A program made the translations under genes and the position numbers. Shown here one piece after another: positions 35,657 to 46,509 of a stretch of 64,000 bases of DNA. The DNA comes from Burkholderiaceae bacterium. GTDB lineage: Bacteria; Pseudomonadota; Gammaproteobacteria; Burkholderiales; Burkholderiaceae. How positions within the stretch are numbered: the first letter of the stretch is position 1; each line of letters starts with the position of its first letter. The notes under the pieces were generated by a model. That model searched no databases, was not told where the DNA came from, and saw nothing but the letters and a program-made list of their open reading frames with translations. The DNA lies in assembly GCA_947455485.1 (NCBI GenBank), contig CANGNV010000003.1:1-64000 (forward strand), read 5' to 3'.

Positions 35657-35753
35657 GGACGAGCCCGACCCCCGGCACTGACAGAATTGGGTTTGGCTGC
35701 TTCGTTCCCGACCTGACCAGGTTATCCAAACCGCCATGCGGGGAGGCCCGTCC
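35657..35753 (-). ncRNA. ffs: Signal recognition particle RNA (4.5S, small bacterial type)
   Basis: Minus strand GGACGGGCCTCCCCGC...AACCTGGTCAGGTCGGGAACGAAGCAGCC...GGGGTCGGGCTCGTCC; apical SRP motif and pairing ends. Confidence 0.93.
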
Positions 35754-35784
35754 AATTCCATTTTAGCTTGTTAGAATGTAATAC

Positions 35785-37458
35785 ATGACAGCATTGGCTT
35801 TAGCCCGTTCGTGGCGCCCTAAAACTTTCTCCCAATTGGTAGGACAAGACCATGTGGTTAAGGCCTTAACCCATGCCTTAGACCAGGGTCGACTACACCA
35901 CGCTTGGCTCTTTACAGGCACTCGCGGGGTCGGAAAGACCACCATTGCCCGAATTATGGCCAAAGCCCTCAATTGCACCGGGGAAGACGGTCAAGGTCGC
36001 ATGACCTCAGAACCTTGCGGAAAATGCCCAGCTTGCCTAGAAATCGATGCCGGTCGCTTTGTTGACTATATCGAGATGGATGCTGCGAGTAATCGCGGGG
36101 TAGACGATATTGCTGCTCTATTAGAGAAGGCAGCCTACGCTCCAAGTAATGCACGCTACAAGGTCTACATGATTGACGAGGTGCACATGCTCACCAATCA
36201 TGCCTTTAATGCCATGCTCAAGACACTCGAAGAGCCGCCTGAACATGTGAAGTTCATACTTGCGACTACTGACCCACAAAAGATTCCGGTAACTATTCTG
36301 TCCCGTTGCTTGCAGTTCAATCTCAAGCAAATGCCAGTGCCGCTCATCGTTGAGCATTTAGAAAAAGTACTTGCTGCAGAAAAAGTGGATTGCGAAACCA
36401 ACGCACTGCGTGTTTTAGCTAAAGCAGCACAGGGTTCGATGCGTGATGCCTTATCGCTGACTGATCAAGCCATTGCATACGCAGCTGGAAAAGTATCTGA
36501 AGAAGCAGTGCGCGGCATGCTCGGCACATTGGATGATGCTTATCTCATTCGCATTCTGGATGCCTTGATTGCAAAAGATGGGGCGACGTTGCTAGCCATC
36601 TCTAATGAGATGGGTGAGCGCAGCATGTCTTTCTCATTAGCTCTGGCAGATTTATCCAGCCTGATTCAAAAAATCGCTGCCGCACAAATTGTTCCGGAAT
36701 CTGTTTTAGAAGATTGGCCTGAAGCTACAGAAATTCGTCGCTTAGCTGGTGCGCTTACCAAAGAAGAAGCACAACTCTTCTACCAAATTAGCATTACGAG
36801 TCGTCCAGATTTATCACTTGCTCCAGATGAGCAAACTGGCTTTGCTATGACGCTCCTGCGCATGCTAGCCTTTCGCCCCGGAAATGAAACTCCAGGCAGA
36901 GCAGGGAATTCAGCGCCACCAATAGCAAGCGCCCCAAGACCAGCAGCACCAGCAAATCAAACAGCTGCTCCGGTCAGGTCGGCGCCTGCAGCATCTGCTC
37001 CAGCACCTATGGCGGCTAAGCCTGCCGCTTCAGCTCCCCCAGCTTCTGTGCCAGTGGCCACTGCATCTGCAGCCAGCCGCCCAGACTGGCATGCCTTGAT
37101 GCGTCAGTTGCCAGTTAAAGGTTTGGTTCAGCAGTTAGCGTTTCAGACGGAGTTGCAAGATTGGGAAGATTCACCAGCAGGCGTGCGCGCTACTGTTGTG
37201 ACACCAATGCCGCAACTGGCTTCCGAAGCTTCTGTTGGTCGTCTTGCCGATGCACTCACTGCGCACTTTGGTAAACCGGTCAAAGTGGTAATGGAGAAGG
37301 GTGAAGTTGAAGGCAAGACAGTTGCTAAAGTCGATGCCCAGATTCATCAAGAGAAAAGACAAAACGCAGAGCAGATGATTGCTCAAGATCCATTTATTCA
37401 GCAATTAGAAAAAGAGTTTGGAGCCAAAGTAGTTGGTGGTTCTGTTAAACCTCTTTGA
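35785..37458 (+). CDS. dnaX: DNA polymerase III subunit gamma/tau
   Basis: ALARSWRPKTFSQLVGQDHVVKAL, FTGTRGVGKTTIARIMAKALNC. Confidence 0.98.
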   Translation: MTALALARSWRPKTFSQLVGQDHVVKALTHALDQGRLHHAWLFTGTRGVGKTTIARIMAKALNCTGEDGQGRMTSEPCGKCPACLEIDAGRFVDYIEMDAASNRGVDDIAALLEKAAYAPSNARYKVYMIDEVHMLTNHAFNAMLKTLEEPPEHVKFILATTDPQKIPVTILSRCLQFNLKQMPVPLIVEHLEKVLAAEKVDCETNALRVLAKAAQGSMRDALSLTDQAIAYAAGKVSEEAVRGMLGTLDDAYLIRILDALIAKDGATLLAISNEMGERSMSFSLALADLSSLIQKIAAAQIVPESVLEDWPEATEIRRLAGALTKEEAQLFYQISITSRPDLSLAPDEQTGFAMTLLRMLAFRPGNETPGRAGNSAPPIASAPRPAAPANQTAAPVRSAPAASAPAPMAAKPAASAPPASVPVATASAASRPDWHALMRQLPVKGLVQQLAFQTELQDWEDSPAGVRATVVTPMPQLASEASVGRLADALTAHFGKPVKVVMEKGEVEGKTVAKVDAQIHQEKRQNAEQMIAQDPFIQQLEKEFGAKVVGGSVKPL

Positions 37459-37498
37459 TTGCCAGATTTAACAATATTAGATACAAGGAAATAAAGCG

Positions 37499-37822
37499 AT
37501 GATGAAAGGTGGCCTTGCTGGTTTGATGAAACAAGCCCAGCAGATGCAAGAGAAGATGAAAGTAGCGCAAGAGCAATTGGCAGCGCTAGAAGTCACTGGC
37601 CAAGCAGCCGGTGGTTTGGTTAAAGTCACCATCTCTGGAAAACACGAAATGAAACGCGTGCAGATCGATCCAGGCGCAATGGATGATCGCGAAATGCTGG
37701 AAGACTTATTAGTCACTGCCTATACAGAAGCATTCAAACAAGTAGAAGCTGCTAGCTCACAAGTGATGTCTGGTGCTACTGCTGGTATGCCAATGCCTCC
37801 TGGCTTCAAGTTGCCTTTTTAA
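37499..37822 (+). CDS. ybaB: YbaB/EbfC nucleoid-associated protein
   Basis: [44 protein letters not shown]; dnaX-ybaB-recR order. Confidence 0.96.
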   Translation: MMKGGLAGLMKQAQQMQEKMKVAQEQLAALEVTGQAAGGLVKVTISGKHEMKRVQIDPGAMDDREMLEDLLVTAYTEAFKQVEAASSQVMSGATAGMPMPPGFKLPF

Positions 37823-37847
37823 TCATTAATAAAAAACTGTTCATTTA

Positions 37848-38471
37848 ATGGCACGTCAAGAGGCTCCACAAGATGCCCTCGGTCGATTGATCGAGGCATT
37901 GCGCGTATTGCCTGGAGTGGGACCAAAGTCAGCGCAACGCATGGCTTTCTATTTGCTGCAGCACGATCGCAATGGTGCGGCTGTGCTTGCCCAATCATTA
38001 GGTGAAGCTGTAGAAACAGTAGGTCACTGCGCCCGTTGTAATACTTTCTCGGAAACCCAAATCTGCGCAACTTGTAATGATGATCGTCGTGATCCATCGT
38101 TACTGTGCATTGTGGAAACGCCAGCCGATCAAGTGATGGTCGAGCAGACCTTGAGCTTTAAAGGTAATTACTTTGTATTGATGGGTCGTATCTCACCACT
38201 CGATGGCATGGGCCCCAATGAAATCCATTTCGATCGATTACTCAATCGCATTGAATCTCCGGATACCGGAGTGCCAGTGAGAGAAGTAGTTCTGGCTACG
38301 AATTTCACAAGTGAAGGTGAGGCCACAGCCCACTATATTGGTGAAGTGCTCAAATCCAAAGGCATCAAAGTCACCAGAATCGCCAGAGGCATTCCGGTAG
38401 GCGGTGAACTTGAGTATGTGGATGCAGGCACCTTAGCCAGGGCGCTGATGGATCGTCGAACAGTAGGTTAG
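37848..38471 (+). CDS. recR: Recombination protein RecR
   Basis: [26 protein letters not shown]4 zinc finger; Toprim region. Confidence 0.98.
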   Translation: MARQEAPQDALGRLIEALRVLPGVGPKSAQRMAFYLLQHDRNGAAVLAQSLGEAVETVGHCARCNTFSETQICATCNDDRRDPSLLCIVETPADQVMVEQTLSFKGNYFVLMGRISPLDGMGPNEIHFDRLLNRIESPDTGVPVREVVLATNFTSEGEATAHYIGEVLKSKGIKVTRIARGIPVGGELEYVDAGTLARALMDRRTVG

Positions 38472-38575
38472 ATCTCTAAAACCCCTTTGCTCTTGGCGTT
38501 GATATCAATGAGCTAACAAGTTACATTCATCTTTTAACTATAGTGCTGTCAGATATTCTTCTGATCTATTAAAAG

Positions 38576-38809
38576 ATGCCCTCAAAGCCTAATAAAAACC
38601 TTTTGCAAACTTTAGCTGCAATTGCAGAACTTGAGTCTGGTAAAGGGCAAGCGTTTAATACCGTCGAAGAATTAATGGCTGATCTGCATTGCAAAGAGCT
38701 TGAGGATCAACAGGATCTAACGATGGCTGATAAATCCATGAAAGAGCTGCGAAGTGGAAAGGTTAAGGCTACCCCTATAGATTTGGTGATTAAGAGGCTT
38801 AACTTATAA
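38576..38809 (+). CDS. RelB-like antitoxin, unpaired
   Basis: AIAELESGKGQAFNTVEELMADLHCKELEDQ pattern; no adjacent toxin ORF. Confidence 0.5.
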   Translation: MPSKPNKNLLQTLAAIAELESGKGQAFNTVEELMADLHCKELEDQQDLTMADKSMKELRSGKVKATPIDLVIKRLNL

Positions 38810-39001
38810 GCTCTCATGCCCAATCGTCACTAAATCGACATAAATTCTAGGTAAATTGCCTCTTTTTGGGGATAATTTGGCCTGCACCCCTGTTGAGCTT
38901 CAATCTCACGCCGTGCCTATCTGAGTTGTCTTGTTTTTACCCCGGTAGATCTGGCCCTTAATTTTCATTGGCCATTGATGCTAAGCATGATGAAATTGTG
39001 A

Positions 39002-40414
39002 ATGACCCACAAATCCTATCTTCTCCTGTTGAGCTTGCTTGCTGCCTTTTACAGCGCGACTACGCTCGCCCAGAAGGCGGGATCTGGTTCTGATCAGATA
39101 GCAAGTTTTGCAGCGCAGATTGCCGACCTTCCTACTGAGGGAGAGTTGTTAGGTTTGCCTGTGAATGTGCATGGCCAAACGACTTATATCAATCAGCGCT
39201 ATAACAATTTCACATCCTCCTACTCGGGTATGCGAAGCCTATCTAACGATAAGGCAATGAGTTACACCTGGTCAGGCACTTTATTTCTGGGTGCTCGTAT
39301 TGCACCAGATACCGATATTTACTTCAATCCAGAAGTTATTTCTGGGGTCCCTTTCTCCGGTTTAAATGGTTTAGGTGGTTTCACAAACGGTGAAGCGACT
39401 AAAGCCAATGGCGCGCAAGCGAAGTTTTATTCAGCTCGTGCCTTTGTGCGTCAAACTATTAATCAAGAGGGCGATAAAGTCGTTCTTGAAAACGAAGCCA
39501 ATCAAATTACCCAAACTGTCAGTAGTAATCGTGTTGTACTGACTGGTGGCCAGTTCTCCACGCTCGACATTTTTGATGACAGCCGTTATGCCAAAGATCC
39601 TCGCGTTCAGTTCATGAACTGGGGCAATATGACCTATCTAGCCTATGACTACGCAGCAGATGCCAGAGGCTACAGCTGGGGCTTAGCGGGTGAGTGGTAT
39701 CTTGATAACTGGGTGATGCGCGCCTCACGCATGCTTGCCCCTAAATCACCGAATGGCCGTGATCTCAATTGGCAAATCTTCAATACCTATGGCGATCAAG
39801 TAGAAGTAGAGCGTCAGCATAATATTGCCGACCTTCCTGGCAAAGTGAGCGTCTTGGCTTACCGCAACAAAATGATGTTGGCACGCTTCTCAGATGCCAC
39901 TAATTACGTCATTCAAAATAATGCGCAGGGCACACAAGCAATTAACAATGTACGCAACAACATGCAATACAAAACCGGTATTGGTTTGCATGGAGAGCAA
40001 GCTTTAACAAAAGACCTTGGTATCTATGGCCGCGCCTTTACATCGGATGGCCATACCGAAACAATGTCCTTCACTGAAGCAGACAACTCCATCTCTGTTG
40101 GTATGGGCATGAACGGTACAAGTTGGAAGCGCCCCCATGACAGTATTGGTATCTCTATGATGCAAAACGGCTTGTCTAGCTATCGTCGTTCCTACCTGCA
40201 AGCAGGGGGCGTGTCTTATTTCATTGGTGACTACGCTAGCCCAAGCCAGACGATTTCATATTCACCTGAGCGGATCGGTGAGGTCTACTACAACGCCATC
40301 GTTATTAAGAATGTTCTGGCTGGATTGAACTTTCAGCACATCATTAATCCCGCCTATAACTCTGCCCGCGGACCGGTAAATATCCTGTCTTTTAGGGTTC
40401 ACGCCGAGTTTTAA
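39002..40414 (+). CDS. OprB-like carbohydrate porin
   Basis: Signal peptide; NVHGQTTYINQRYNNFTSSYSG; porin-like C-terminal beta strands ending NILSFRVHAEF. Confidence 0.8.
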   Translation: MTHKSYLLLLSLLAAFYSATTLAQKAGSGSDQIASFAAQIADLPTEGELLGLPVNVHGQTTYINQRYNNFTSSYSGMRSLSNDKAMSYTWSGTLFLGARIAPDTDIYFNPEVISGVPFSGLNGLGGFTNGEATKANGAQAKFYSARAFVRQTINQEGDKVVLENEANQITQTVSSNRVVLTGGQFSTLDIFDDSRYAKDPRVQFMNWGNMTYLAYDYAADARGYSWGLAGEWYLDNWVMRASRMLAPKSPNGRDLNWQIFNTYGDQVEVERQHNIADLPGKVSVLAYRNKMMLARFSDATNYVIQNNAQGTQAINNVRNNMQYKTGIGLHGEQALTKDLGIYGRAFTSDGHTETMSFTEADNSISVGMGMNGTSWKRPHDSIGISMMQNGLSSYRRSYLQAGGVSYFIGDYASPSQTISYSPERIGEVYYNAIVIKNVLAGLNFQHIINPAYNSARGPVNILSFRVHAEF

Positions 40415-40589
40415 GCATTGCAAGGCGGTTCAGATTAATTATTGTCTTTAGAATCAATAAGATACAAAACCCCAATAATTCGACTTTTGGGATTTCTCAC
40501 CTATAATCGTCCAAACCCCCTATAAATTCAGGGAAACCTGCATCTGGGGCTATAAAAACAGCATTAGTACAGATTTAGAGGCAGCCGAT

Positions 40590-42116
40590 TTGATTCACGG
40601 CCATAAAAAAACGAGCGCATTTGTTGATGCAAGATTAACTCCCAAGAGTCGGGTTGCTTGTGCCGTCGCCTCTTTATTTTTTGTGTCCTCTGTTTTTGCC
40701 CAGTCAAATGCCCCCATTCCAGCTGGCGTCACAGTCCAAACGAATGAATCTAAGGATTCTTTGTCGGCGCCGCCGGTAGTCAGTAACGAGACTGCTAATC
40801 CTGCCAATGCCGCATCGTTGTTTGCACCGGTAACGAAGAGCGATACACCCAAGATCTATACCAAGGGTGCACCATCAGGCCCGGCTGAAATGGATTTGCG
40901 TCAGCTCTGGACTGAACTGAAATTAAACAACCCGCAGTTGTCTTCATTGCGTGAGTCATACCTATCTGCCAAAGCGACTGTGCCGCAAATCAATGCGCCA
41001 GCTAATCCGCAAGTCGGCTTGGTGTGGTCTGGTATGCCAGCAAATTCACCATTAGGATTGGGCGGAGCTAATGCGCCGTCGCCACAGTACCCCAATGGCA
41101 TTAGTAGCAATAACGCTATTTCTATTGCCCAGCCGTTTCAGTTTCCGGGCAAGAAGAGTCTTGCATCAGACATTGCTAATACCAATGCGGAAGCCTTGCT
41201 TGCCCAAAGTGAAGCAACCTATTTGCAGTTAGGCGCACAGCTTTCAACTCTGTATTACGGTGCACTGGCATCACAAAAGCAATTGCAAGTTTTAAAAGAG
41301 TCTGTAATGCGTTTGGAGATGATTAAGAACGTCGCTAAGGCGCGTTACTCCAACAATGCGGCTGCTTATGTTGAATATCTCAATGCGCAAGTGTCACAAA
41401 GCGCAGCGCAAGCAGACCAATTTAATGTGGAGCGCCAGCTATCGGTTGCCCTAAACAATATCAATACTTTAGTAGGTCGCCACTCTAGAGAAAAGCTTGT
41501 ACTGCGTGGGGATGTTCGCCGCGCAATGAATAGCGTCCCAACCTTAATTGAGTTGGAAGACTATGCTGAAACTAGTCATCCTTCACTAAAGAGTTCAGCA
41601 TTGCAGTTAGAGGCAGCACGCAAAGGCGTGGATTTGGCGAAGAAGGCATATTTGCCGGACTTCCAAGTGATTGGCTCCTCATTTACTCCGCGCGGCCCAT
41701 TCTCGGCCAATAACGGCGCGATGTTCTATCAGTTTGAGTTGGATTTAATCATTCCCTTGTATTTCTTCACGAAGGAGAAATACGGGGTAGAGCAGGCACA
41801 GCGCAATCAAGCGGCAGCCGAAGCGGGCAATATCTCCAACCGTCAACAGATTGTGCTGGCGGTGAATGGTGCCTATGCTGCGTATGAGCAAGCAAAGAAT
41901 CAAACGCAATTTCTGAAAGAGCGCCAAGTTCCCCAAGCGGATGCTGCTTATAAGGTTGGCCTCACTCAGTACTCCAATAATGGTCAGGGATTTAACGATT
42001 TGCTGACAGCGCAAACCCAATTACGCAATCTCGAAGTTCAATTGGCGCAAGCTGAGAGCAATCTCCTCCAAGCGCAAGCAGTGTTGCTAGTGACATCTGG
42101 CAAAGAACCTTTTTAA
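40590..42116 (+). CDS. TolC/CusC-family outer membrane efflux protein
   Basis: TolC-like repeats; TTG start; first gene of an RND operon. Confidence 0.92.
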   Translation: MIHGHKKTSAFVDARLTPKSRVACAVASLFFVSSVFAQSNAPIPAGVTVQTNESKDSLSAPPVVSNETANPANAASLFAPVTKSDTPKIYTKGAPSGPAEMDLRQLWTELKLNNPQLSSLRESYLSAKATVPQINAPANPQVGLVWSGMPANSPLGLGGANAPSPQYPNGISSNNAISIAQPFQFPGKKSLASDIANTNAEALLAQSEATYLQLGAQLSTLYYGALASQKQLQVLKESVMRLEMIKNVAKARYSNNAAAYVEYLNAQVSQSAAQADQFNVERQLSVALNNINTLVGRHSREKLVLRGDVRRAMNSVPTLIELEDYAETSHPSLKSSALQLEAARKGVDLAKKAYLPDFQVIGSSFTPRGPFSANNGAMFYQFELDLIIPLYFFTKEKYGVEQAQRNQAAAEAGNISNRQQIVLAVNGAYAAYEQAKNQTQFLKERQVPQADAAYKVGLTQYSNNGQGFNDLLTAQTQLRNLEVQLAQAESNLLQAQAVLLVTSGKEPF

Positions 42117-42122
42117 GGAGCA

Positions 42123-43397
42123 GTGTTGAAAGACAAAATTCTTTCTTTTCTAAAGCAGCTTGCTGATAAAGCAAAGCCTATTACTGATAAGGCATTACAT
42201 TTTGGCGGCCACAGATTGCATGTAGCCCTTGCTAGTGTTGCTGGCCTGTATTGGAATCTCAGTCCACAAAATCGTCATCGCGTTCGCTTGGCTGCCTTTG
42301 CGTTTGCCATTCTTTCGGTGGGTATCGTTGTTGGTCGCATTACCAATGTAAACCGTAACGTCAAAATTGAAGCCTCTGATAAAGCATTGAAAGTAGAGAA
42401 GAGCGGCATTCTAGAATTGAAGTTGGCGGGCGTTAAATTAAATCCAGAAATTTACGTTTTCCAAACGGCTGAAAGAGTTCAAGTACCAGTTGATATCAAA
42501 GTGCCTGGACGTTTAGCATTCAATGCAGAAAAATCCAAAATGCTATCCGCACGGGCACCTGGCCGTGTAGAGCGTATTTATGCATTCGATGGTGCTGAGG
42601 TCAATATTGGTTCTCCAGTAGTAGAGCTCTATAGCCCAGAATTCCTGTCCGCTCAGCAAGAGTATTTACTTTCCTCAAAAATGGCCAAAGTGCTAGAGGC
42701 TAATAAGACCATGAGCGACTTGCTAGGTGATGCCCGCATTACTCAACAAGCTGCTGCAAACCGTATGCGTAATCTTGGTGCTGGCGATGGCGATATCAAG
42801 GCAATTGAAACAACTGGTAAAACCCAGAACAATTTAGTAATGCGTTCCCCACTCAAGGGGGTGGTAGTGAAGCGTAATGTTGAGCCTGGATCAGCCCTCA
42901 GCGCTGGTGATGTGATTGCCACTTTGGCCGATCCAAAACAGCTCTGGTTCTTGGGTAATGTGTTTGAGCAAGATTTCCGCTTGATTAAGCCGGGTCAAAA
43001 AATGGTGTTACAGGTTGAGGCCTACCCAGATAAAGAATTTGTAGCTTACGCGAACTATGTGGCTCCAACGATAGATCCGCAAACTCGCGCTTTATTGATT
43101 CGTGCGGATATTGAGAACAATGACGATCTCCTTCGTCCAGATATGTACGCTTCTGCCAAGCTAACTACCGGCATGGCTGATGCTATCGTGGTTCCGCAAA
43201 CCGCTGTAGTGCGTATTCGTGAGATGCGTTATGTCATTGTGAAGGCGGGTGATGAGGTGTACCGCCGCTTGCCTGTTAAGGGCTATGACCTCAATAGCAA
43301 AACTTTTGCTATTACAGAAGGTGTGGAGCCAGGTTCACGTGTATTGGCCGAAGGCGCAGTCTTATTAAACGATCGATTCGCAAAGCAGGAAGACTAA
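42123..43397 (+). CDS. RND efflux periplasmic adaptor (CusB/CzcB-like)
   Basis: GRVERIYAFDGAEVNIGSPVVELYSPEFLSAQQEYL; MRSPLKGVVVKRNVEPGSAL. Confidence 0.94.
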   Translation: MLKDKILSFLKQLADKAKPITDKALHFGGHRLHVALASVAGLYWNLSPQNRHRVRLAAFAFAILSVGIVVGRITNVNRNVKIEASDKALKVEKSGILELKLAGVKLNPEIYVFQTAERVQVPVDIKVPGRLAFNAEKSKMLSARAPGRVERIYAFDGAEVNIGSPVVELYSPEFLSAQQEYLLSSKMAKVLEANKTMSDLLGDARITQQAAANRMRNLGAGDGDIKAIETTGKTQNNLVMRSPLKGVVVKRNVEPGSALSAGDVIATLADPKQLWFLGNVFEQDFRLIKPGQKMVLQVEAYPDKEFVAYANYVAPTIDPQTRALLIRADIENNDDLLRPDMYASAKLTTGMADAIVVPQTAVVRIREMRYVIVKAGDEVYRRLPVKGYDLNSKTFAITEGVEPGSRVLAEGAVLLNDRFAKQED

Positions 43398-46300
43398 GTG
43401 AGCGTATTTACATCCTTTATTCGAGGCGTACTTGAGAAGCGGGTGCTGGTCATCGTTGGCTCTATCGTGCTCCTCGGTTTGGGGATGTTCAGCCTTTCTA
43501 AGCTACCAATTCAGCCTTACCCAGGCGTAGCGCCATTAACCATTCAGGCGATTTCACAATGGCCAGGAAGAAGTACGACTGAGGTAGAGCAGCAAGTTAC
43601 GATTCCGGTCGAGAATGCCTTGGCTGGTATTCCGGGCTTGCAAGCCTTCCGCTCGGTATCTTTATTTGGGTTGTCGGTTGTTACATTGAAGTTCAATGAC
43701 ACCACGGATCCATTTAAAGCGCGCCAAACATTTATTACCAGTCTTGCCAACGTCACTTTCCCACCAGGCGTTACTTCGAGCATCAGTCCGGATTCGGATG
43801 CGACTGGCGAGATCATGCGTTATGAGGTGAAGTCGGATTACGCTTCATCGACTCAATTAAAGACACTACAAAACTACGAGATCTATAAAGAGCTCAAGCA
43901 AACCCCTGGTGTGGCTGACGTTTCCTCCTTTGGTGGCAAAGTTCGCCAATATCAAGTCATCGTTAGCCCAGAGAGTTTGCAATCGAAGGGTGTTACCGTT
44001 AATGAGCTGATTGATGCTTTAACAAACGCCAATAGCAATACTGGTGGTGGTCTATTGCCTAGTGGTGAACAGCAATTTGTAGTCCGTGGTGTTGGTCTCC
44101 TTAGAAATATTGATGACATTAAGCGGGTGGTGATCTCGATTCACAATGGAGTGCCAATTCGAATTGGTGATGTTGCCCGAGTAGAGATTGGTAATGCACC
44201 GCGCTTGGGTTTGTTCCAGTTCAATGACAACCCAGACTCTGTTGAGGGCATCGTCTACTTACGTCGTGGCGAGAATGCCACTGAGGTTTTAGCCCGCGTT
44301 CGCAATACTGTTGAAAATATCAACAAACAGGTGCTCCCCCCTGGAATTGAAGTAGTGCCATTCTATGACCGACAAGTGCTCTTGGATATCACCATTGGCA
44401 CTGTGAAACACACATTGTTCTTTGGTATTTCTTTAGTTCTCGCGGTACTCTTTTTCTTCTTAGGTAATTTGCGTGCAGCAGCCGTAGTGGCAGCAGTGAT
44501 TCCTTTGGCGCTGTGCGTCTCGTTTATTCAGATGCATCTGTGGAGTGTGCCGGCGAATTTGATTTCTCTTGGTGCGATTGACTTTGGTGTGATCGTAGAC
44601 TCTGCGGTGATTCTGACCGAGAACGTCATGCGCCACTTGGAAGAGGGCGGCAAGCGTCTTAATCAAAGCATTATCTTGGCGACTAGCGAAGTGCAACGCG
44701 CCATGATTTACTCAACTGGCATCATTATTGTTGCCTACTCACCATTGTTCTTCATGGGCGGAGTAGAGGGCATCATCTTTAAGCCAATGGCATTCACCAT
44801 GGGCTTTGCTTTGATCGCTGCAATGGTGCTGAGCTTAACCTTCTTGCCAGCCATGATTTCTTTGGTATTTGGCGAGAACTTACATCACAAACCGCCTGGA
44901 TTTATTACTAAGCTTCTGAATGGCTACAAACCGCTGTTGAGAAAGTGGATGGACCGCCCATTAACAGTTGTATCTGTTGCGGTATTTGTTCTAGGTCTGA
45001 CCTTATTAAGTGTGACCCGTCTGGGAACGGCATTCTTACCAACGCTAGAAGAGAACAATATTTGGTTGCGCGTCACTTTGCCAAATACCGTTGATCTCGA
45101 CTACTCTGTCAAGATAGCCAATCAATTGCGTGAGACTTTCTTAAAGCAGCCTGAAATCGATAAAGTTGCTGGGCAGATTGGTCGTCCTGATGATGGTACG
45201 GACTCTACTGGTGTGTTTAACCAAGAGTACGGTCTGTACTTGAAAAGTCCGGAGAATATGCCAAGCGGCTCGAGCAAGAAGGATTTGATTGTTCACCTTG
45301 AAGCAGAGCTCAATAAAATCCCGGGCATCACCTACAGCTTCTCTCAATACATTCAAGATAACGTGAACGAGGCCTTATCGGGAGTTAAAGGCGAGAACTC
45401 CGTCAAAATTTACGGCACCGACTTAGATGTTTTGGATCAAAAGGCGCATGAGGTAATTGACCAGCTCAAAAAAGTACGCGGCGTAGCGGACGAGGGCATT
45501 CTGAAGGAATTAGGTCAGCCAACCTTGAATATCCAGATTGATCGTGAGCGCGCAGCGCGCTACGGTATCAATGTCAATGATATTCAGACCGTGGTGGCAA
45601 ATGCCATTGGCGGCGCTGCCGTTACCAATCTCCTGGAAGATGAAAAGACTTTCGGTATTGCGATTCGTTTAAATGAGGGTAGTCGCAATGATGTCGCTGA
45701 TATTGGTCACCTCTTGGTTGACTCTCCAAATGGTGCGGCTATTCCTTTATCGATGGTGGCAACTGTACAGTTATCTGACGGTCCATTCTTTATTTATCGC
45801 GAAGCAGGTAAGCGCTATATCGCGATTAAGTTCAGCGTCCGTAATCGTGACTTGGGTAGCGCCGTTGAGGATGCCCAATACTTGGTTGAGAAAAATATCA
45901 CCTTGCCACCAAATTACTCTATTAGCTGGGATGGTCAGTTCAACCAAATGAAGCAGGCTCAGAAGAAGTTGATGTTGATCGTGCCACTGGCATTGCTGGG
46001 TATTTTCTTATTGCTAGTTAGCGCTTTTGGTAATTTCCGTGATGCGGTGATCGTTATGATCAATGTGCCATTTGCTGCAATTGGTGGCGTGATTGCTTTA
46101 CATCTTGCCGGTGAAACTTTAAGTATTTCTGCCTTTTTTGGATTCTTATCGCTCTTTGGTATCGCGATTCAGGATGGCGTGATTCTCATCTCCTTTATAA
46201 ATAAAACTGCAGCTACAGAACATGGCGAGATGAAAGATGTCATGGTGGAGGGTGCTTCATTGCGCGTCCGACCGGTATTAATGACTGCAATGCTTTCAGG

Positions 46301-46475
46301 TCTTGGGCTCTTGCCGGCTGCGTTATCACATTCGATTGGTTCTGAAGCGCAACGTCCTCTAGCACTGGTGATCGTAGGTGGCATGGTGACCACCACTATT
46401 TTGACCCTCTTGGTGCTGCCAGTAATCTATGGATGGTTCAGGGGTCGCTCATTAACCCCAATGGCAAAAGCCTAA
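43398..46475 (+). CDS. CusA/CzcA-family heavy-metal RND transporter
   Basis: 1025 aa; PIQPYPGVAPLTIQAISQWPGRSTTEVEQQVTIPVE; DFGVIVDSAVILTENVMRHLE. Confidence 0.95.
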   Translation: MSVFTSFIRGVLEKRVLVIVGSIVLLGLGMFSLSKLPIQPYPGVAPLTIQAISQWPGRSTTEVEQQVTIPVENALAGIPGLQAFRSVSLFGLSVVTLKFNDTTDPFKARQTFITSLANVTFPPGVTSSISPDSDATGEIMRYEVKSDYASSTQLKTLQNYEIYKELKQTPGVADVSSFGGKVRQYQVIVSPESLQSKGVTVNELIDALTNANSNTGGGLLPSGEQQFVVRGVGLLRNIDDIKRVVISIHNGVPIRIGDVARVEIGNAPRLGLFQFNDNPDSVEGIVYLRRGENATEVLARVRNTVENINKQVLPPGIEVVPFYDRQVLLDITIGTVKHTLFFGISLVLAVLFFFLGNLRAAAVVAAVIPLALCVSFIQMHLWSVPANLISLGAIDFGVIVDSAVILTENVMRHLEEGGKRLNQSIILATSEVQRAMIYSTGIIIVAYSPLFFMGGVEGIIFKPMAFTMGFALIAAMVLSLTFLPAMISLVFGENLHHKPPGFITKLLNGYKPLLRKWMDRPLTVVSVAVFVLGLTLLSVTRLGTAFLPTLEENNIWLRVTLPNTVDLDYSVKIANQLRETFLKQPEIDKVAGQIGRPDDGTDSTGVFNQEYGLYLKSPENMPSGSSKKDLIVHLEAELNKIPGITYSFSQYIQDNVNEALSGVKGENSVKIYGTDLDVLDQKAHEVIDQLKKVRGVADEGILKELGQPTLNIQIDRERAARYGINVNDIQTVVANAIGGAAVTNLLEDEKTFGIAIRLNEGSRNDVADIGHLLVDSPNGAAIPLSMVATVQLSDGPFFIYREAGKRYIAIKFSVRNRDLGSAVEDAQYLVEKNITLPPNYSISWDGQFNQMKQAQKKLMLIVPLALLGIFLLLVSAFGNFRDAVIVMINVPFAAIGGVIALHLAGETLSISAFFGFLSLFGIAIQDGVILISFINKTAATEHGEMKDVMVEGASLRVRPVLMTAMLSGLGLLPAALSHSIGSEAQRPLALVIVGGMVTTTILTLLVLPVIYGWFRGRSLTPMAKA

Positions 46476-46509
46476 GAGCATTGATCAGAAATCAAAGGGT
46501 ATTTAAAGC

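Noticed and set aside
35515-35766. 83-aa plus-strand ORF
   Set aside because: It lies across the SRP RNA gene on the opposite strand, so it is very likely spurious
35785-37458. Programmed frameshift in dnaX (tau/gamma)
   Set aside because: I saw no A-AAA-AAG-type slippery site near the domain III/IV boundary
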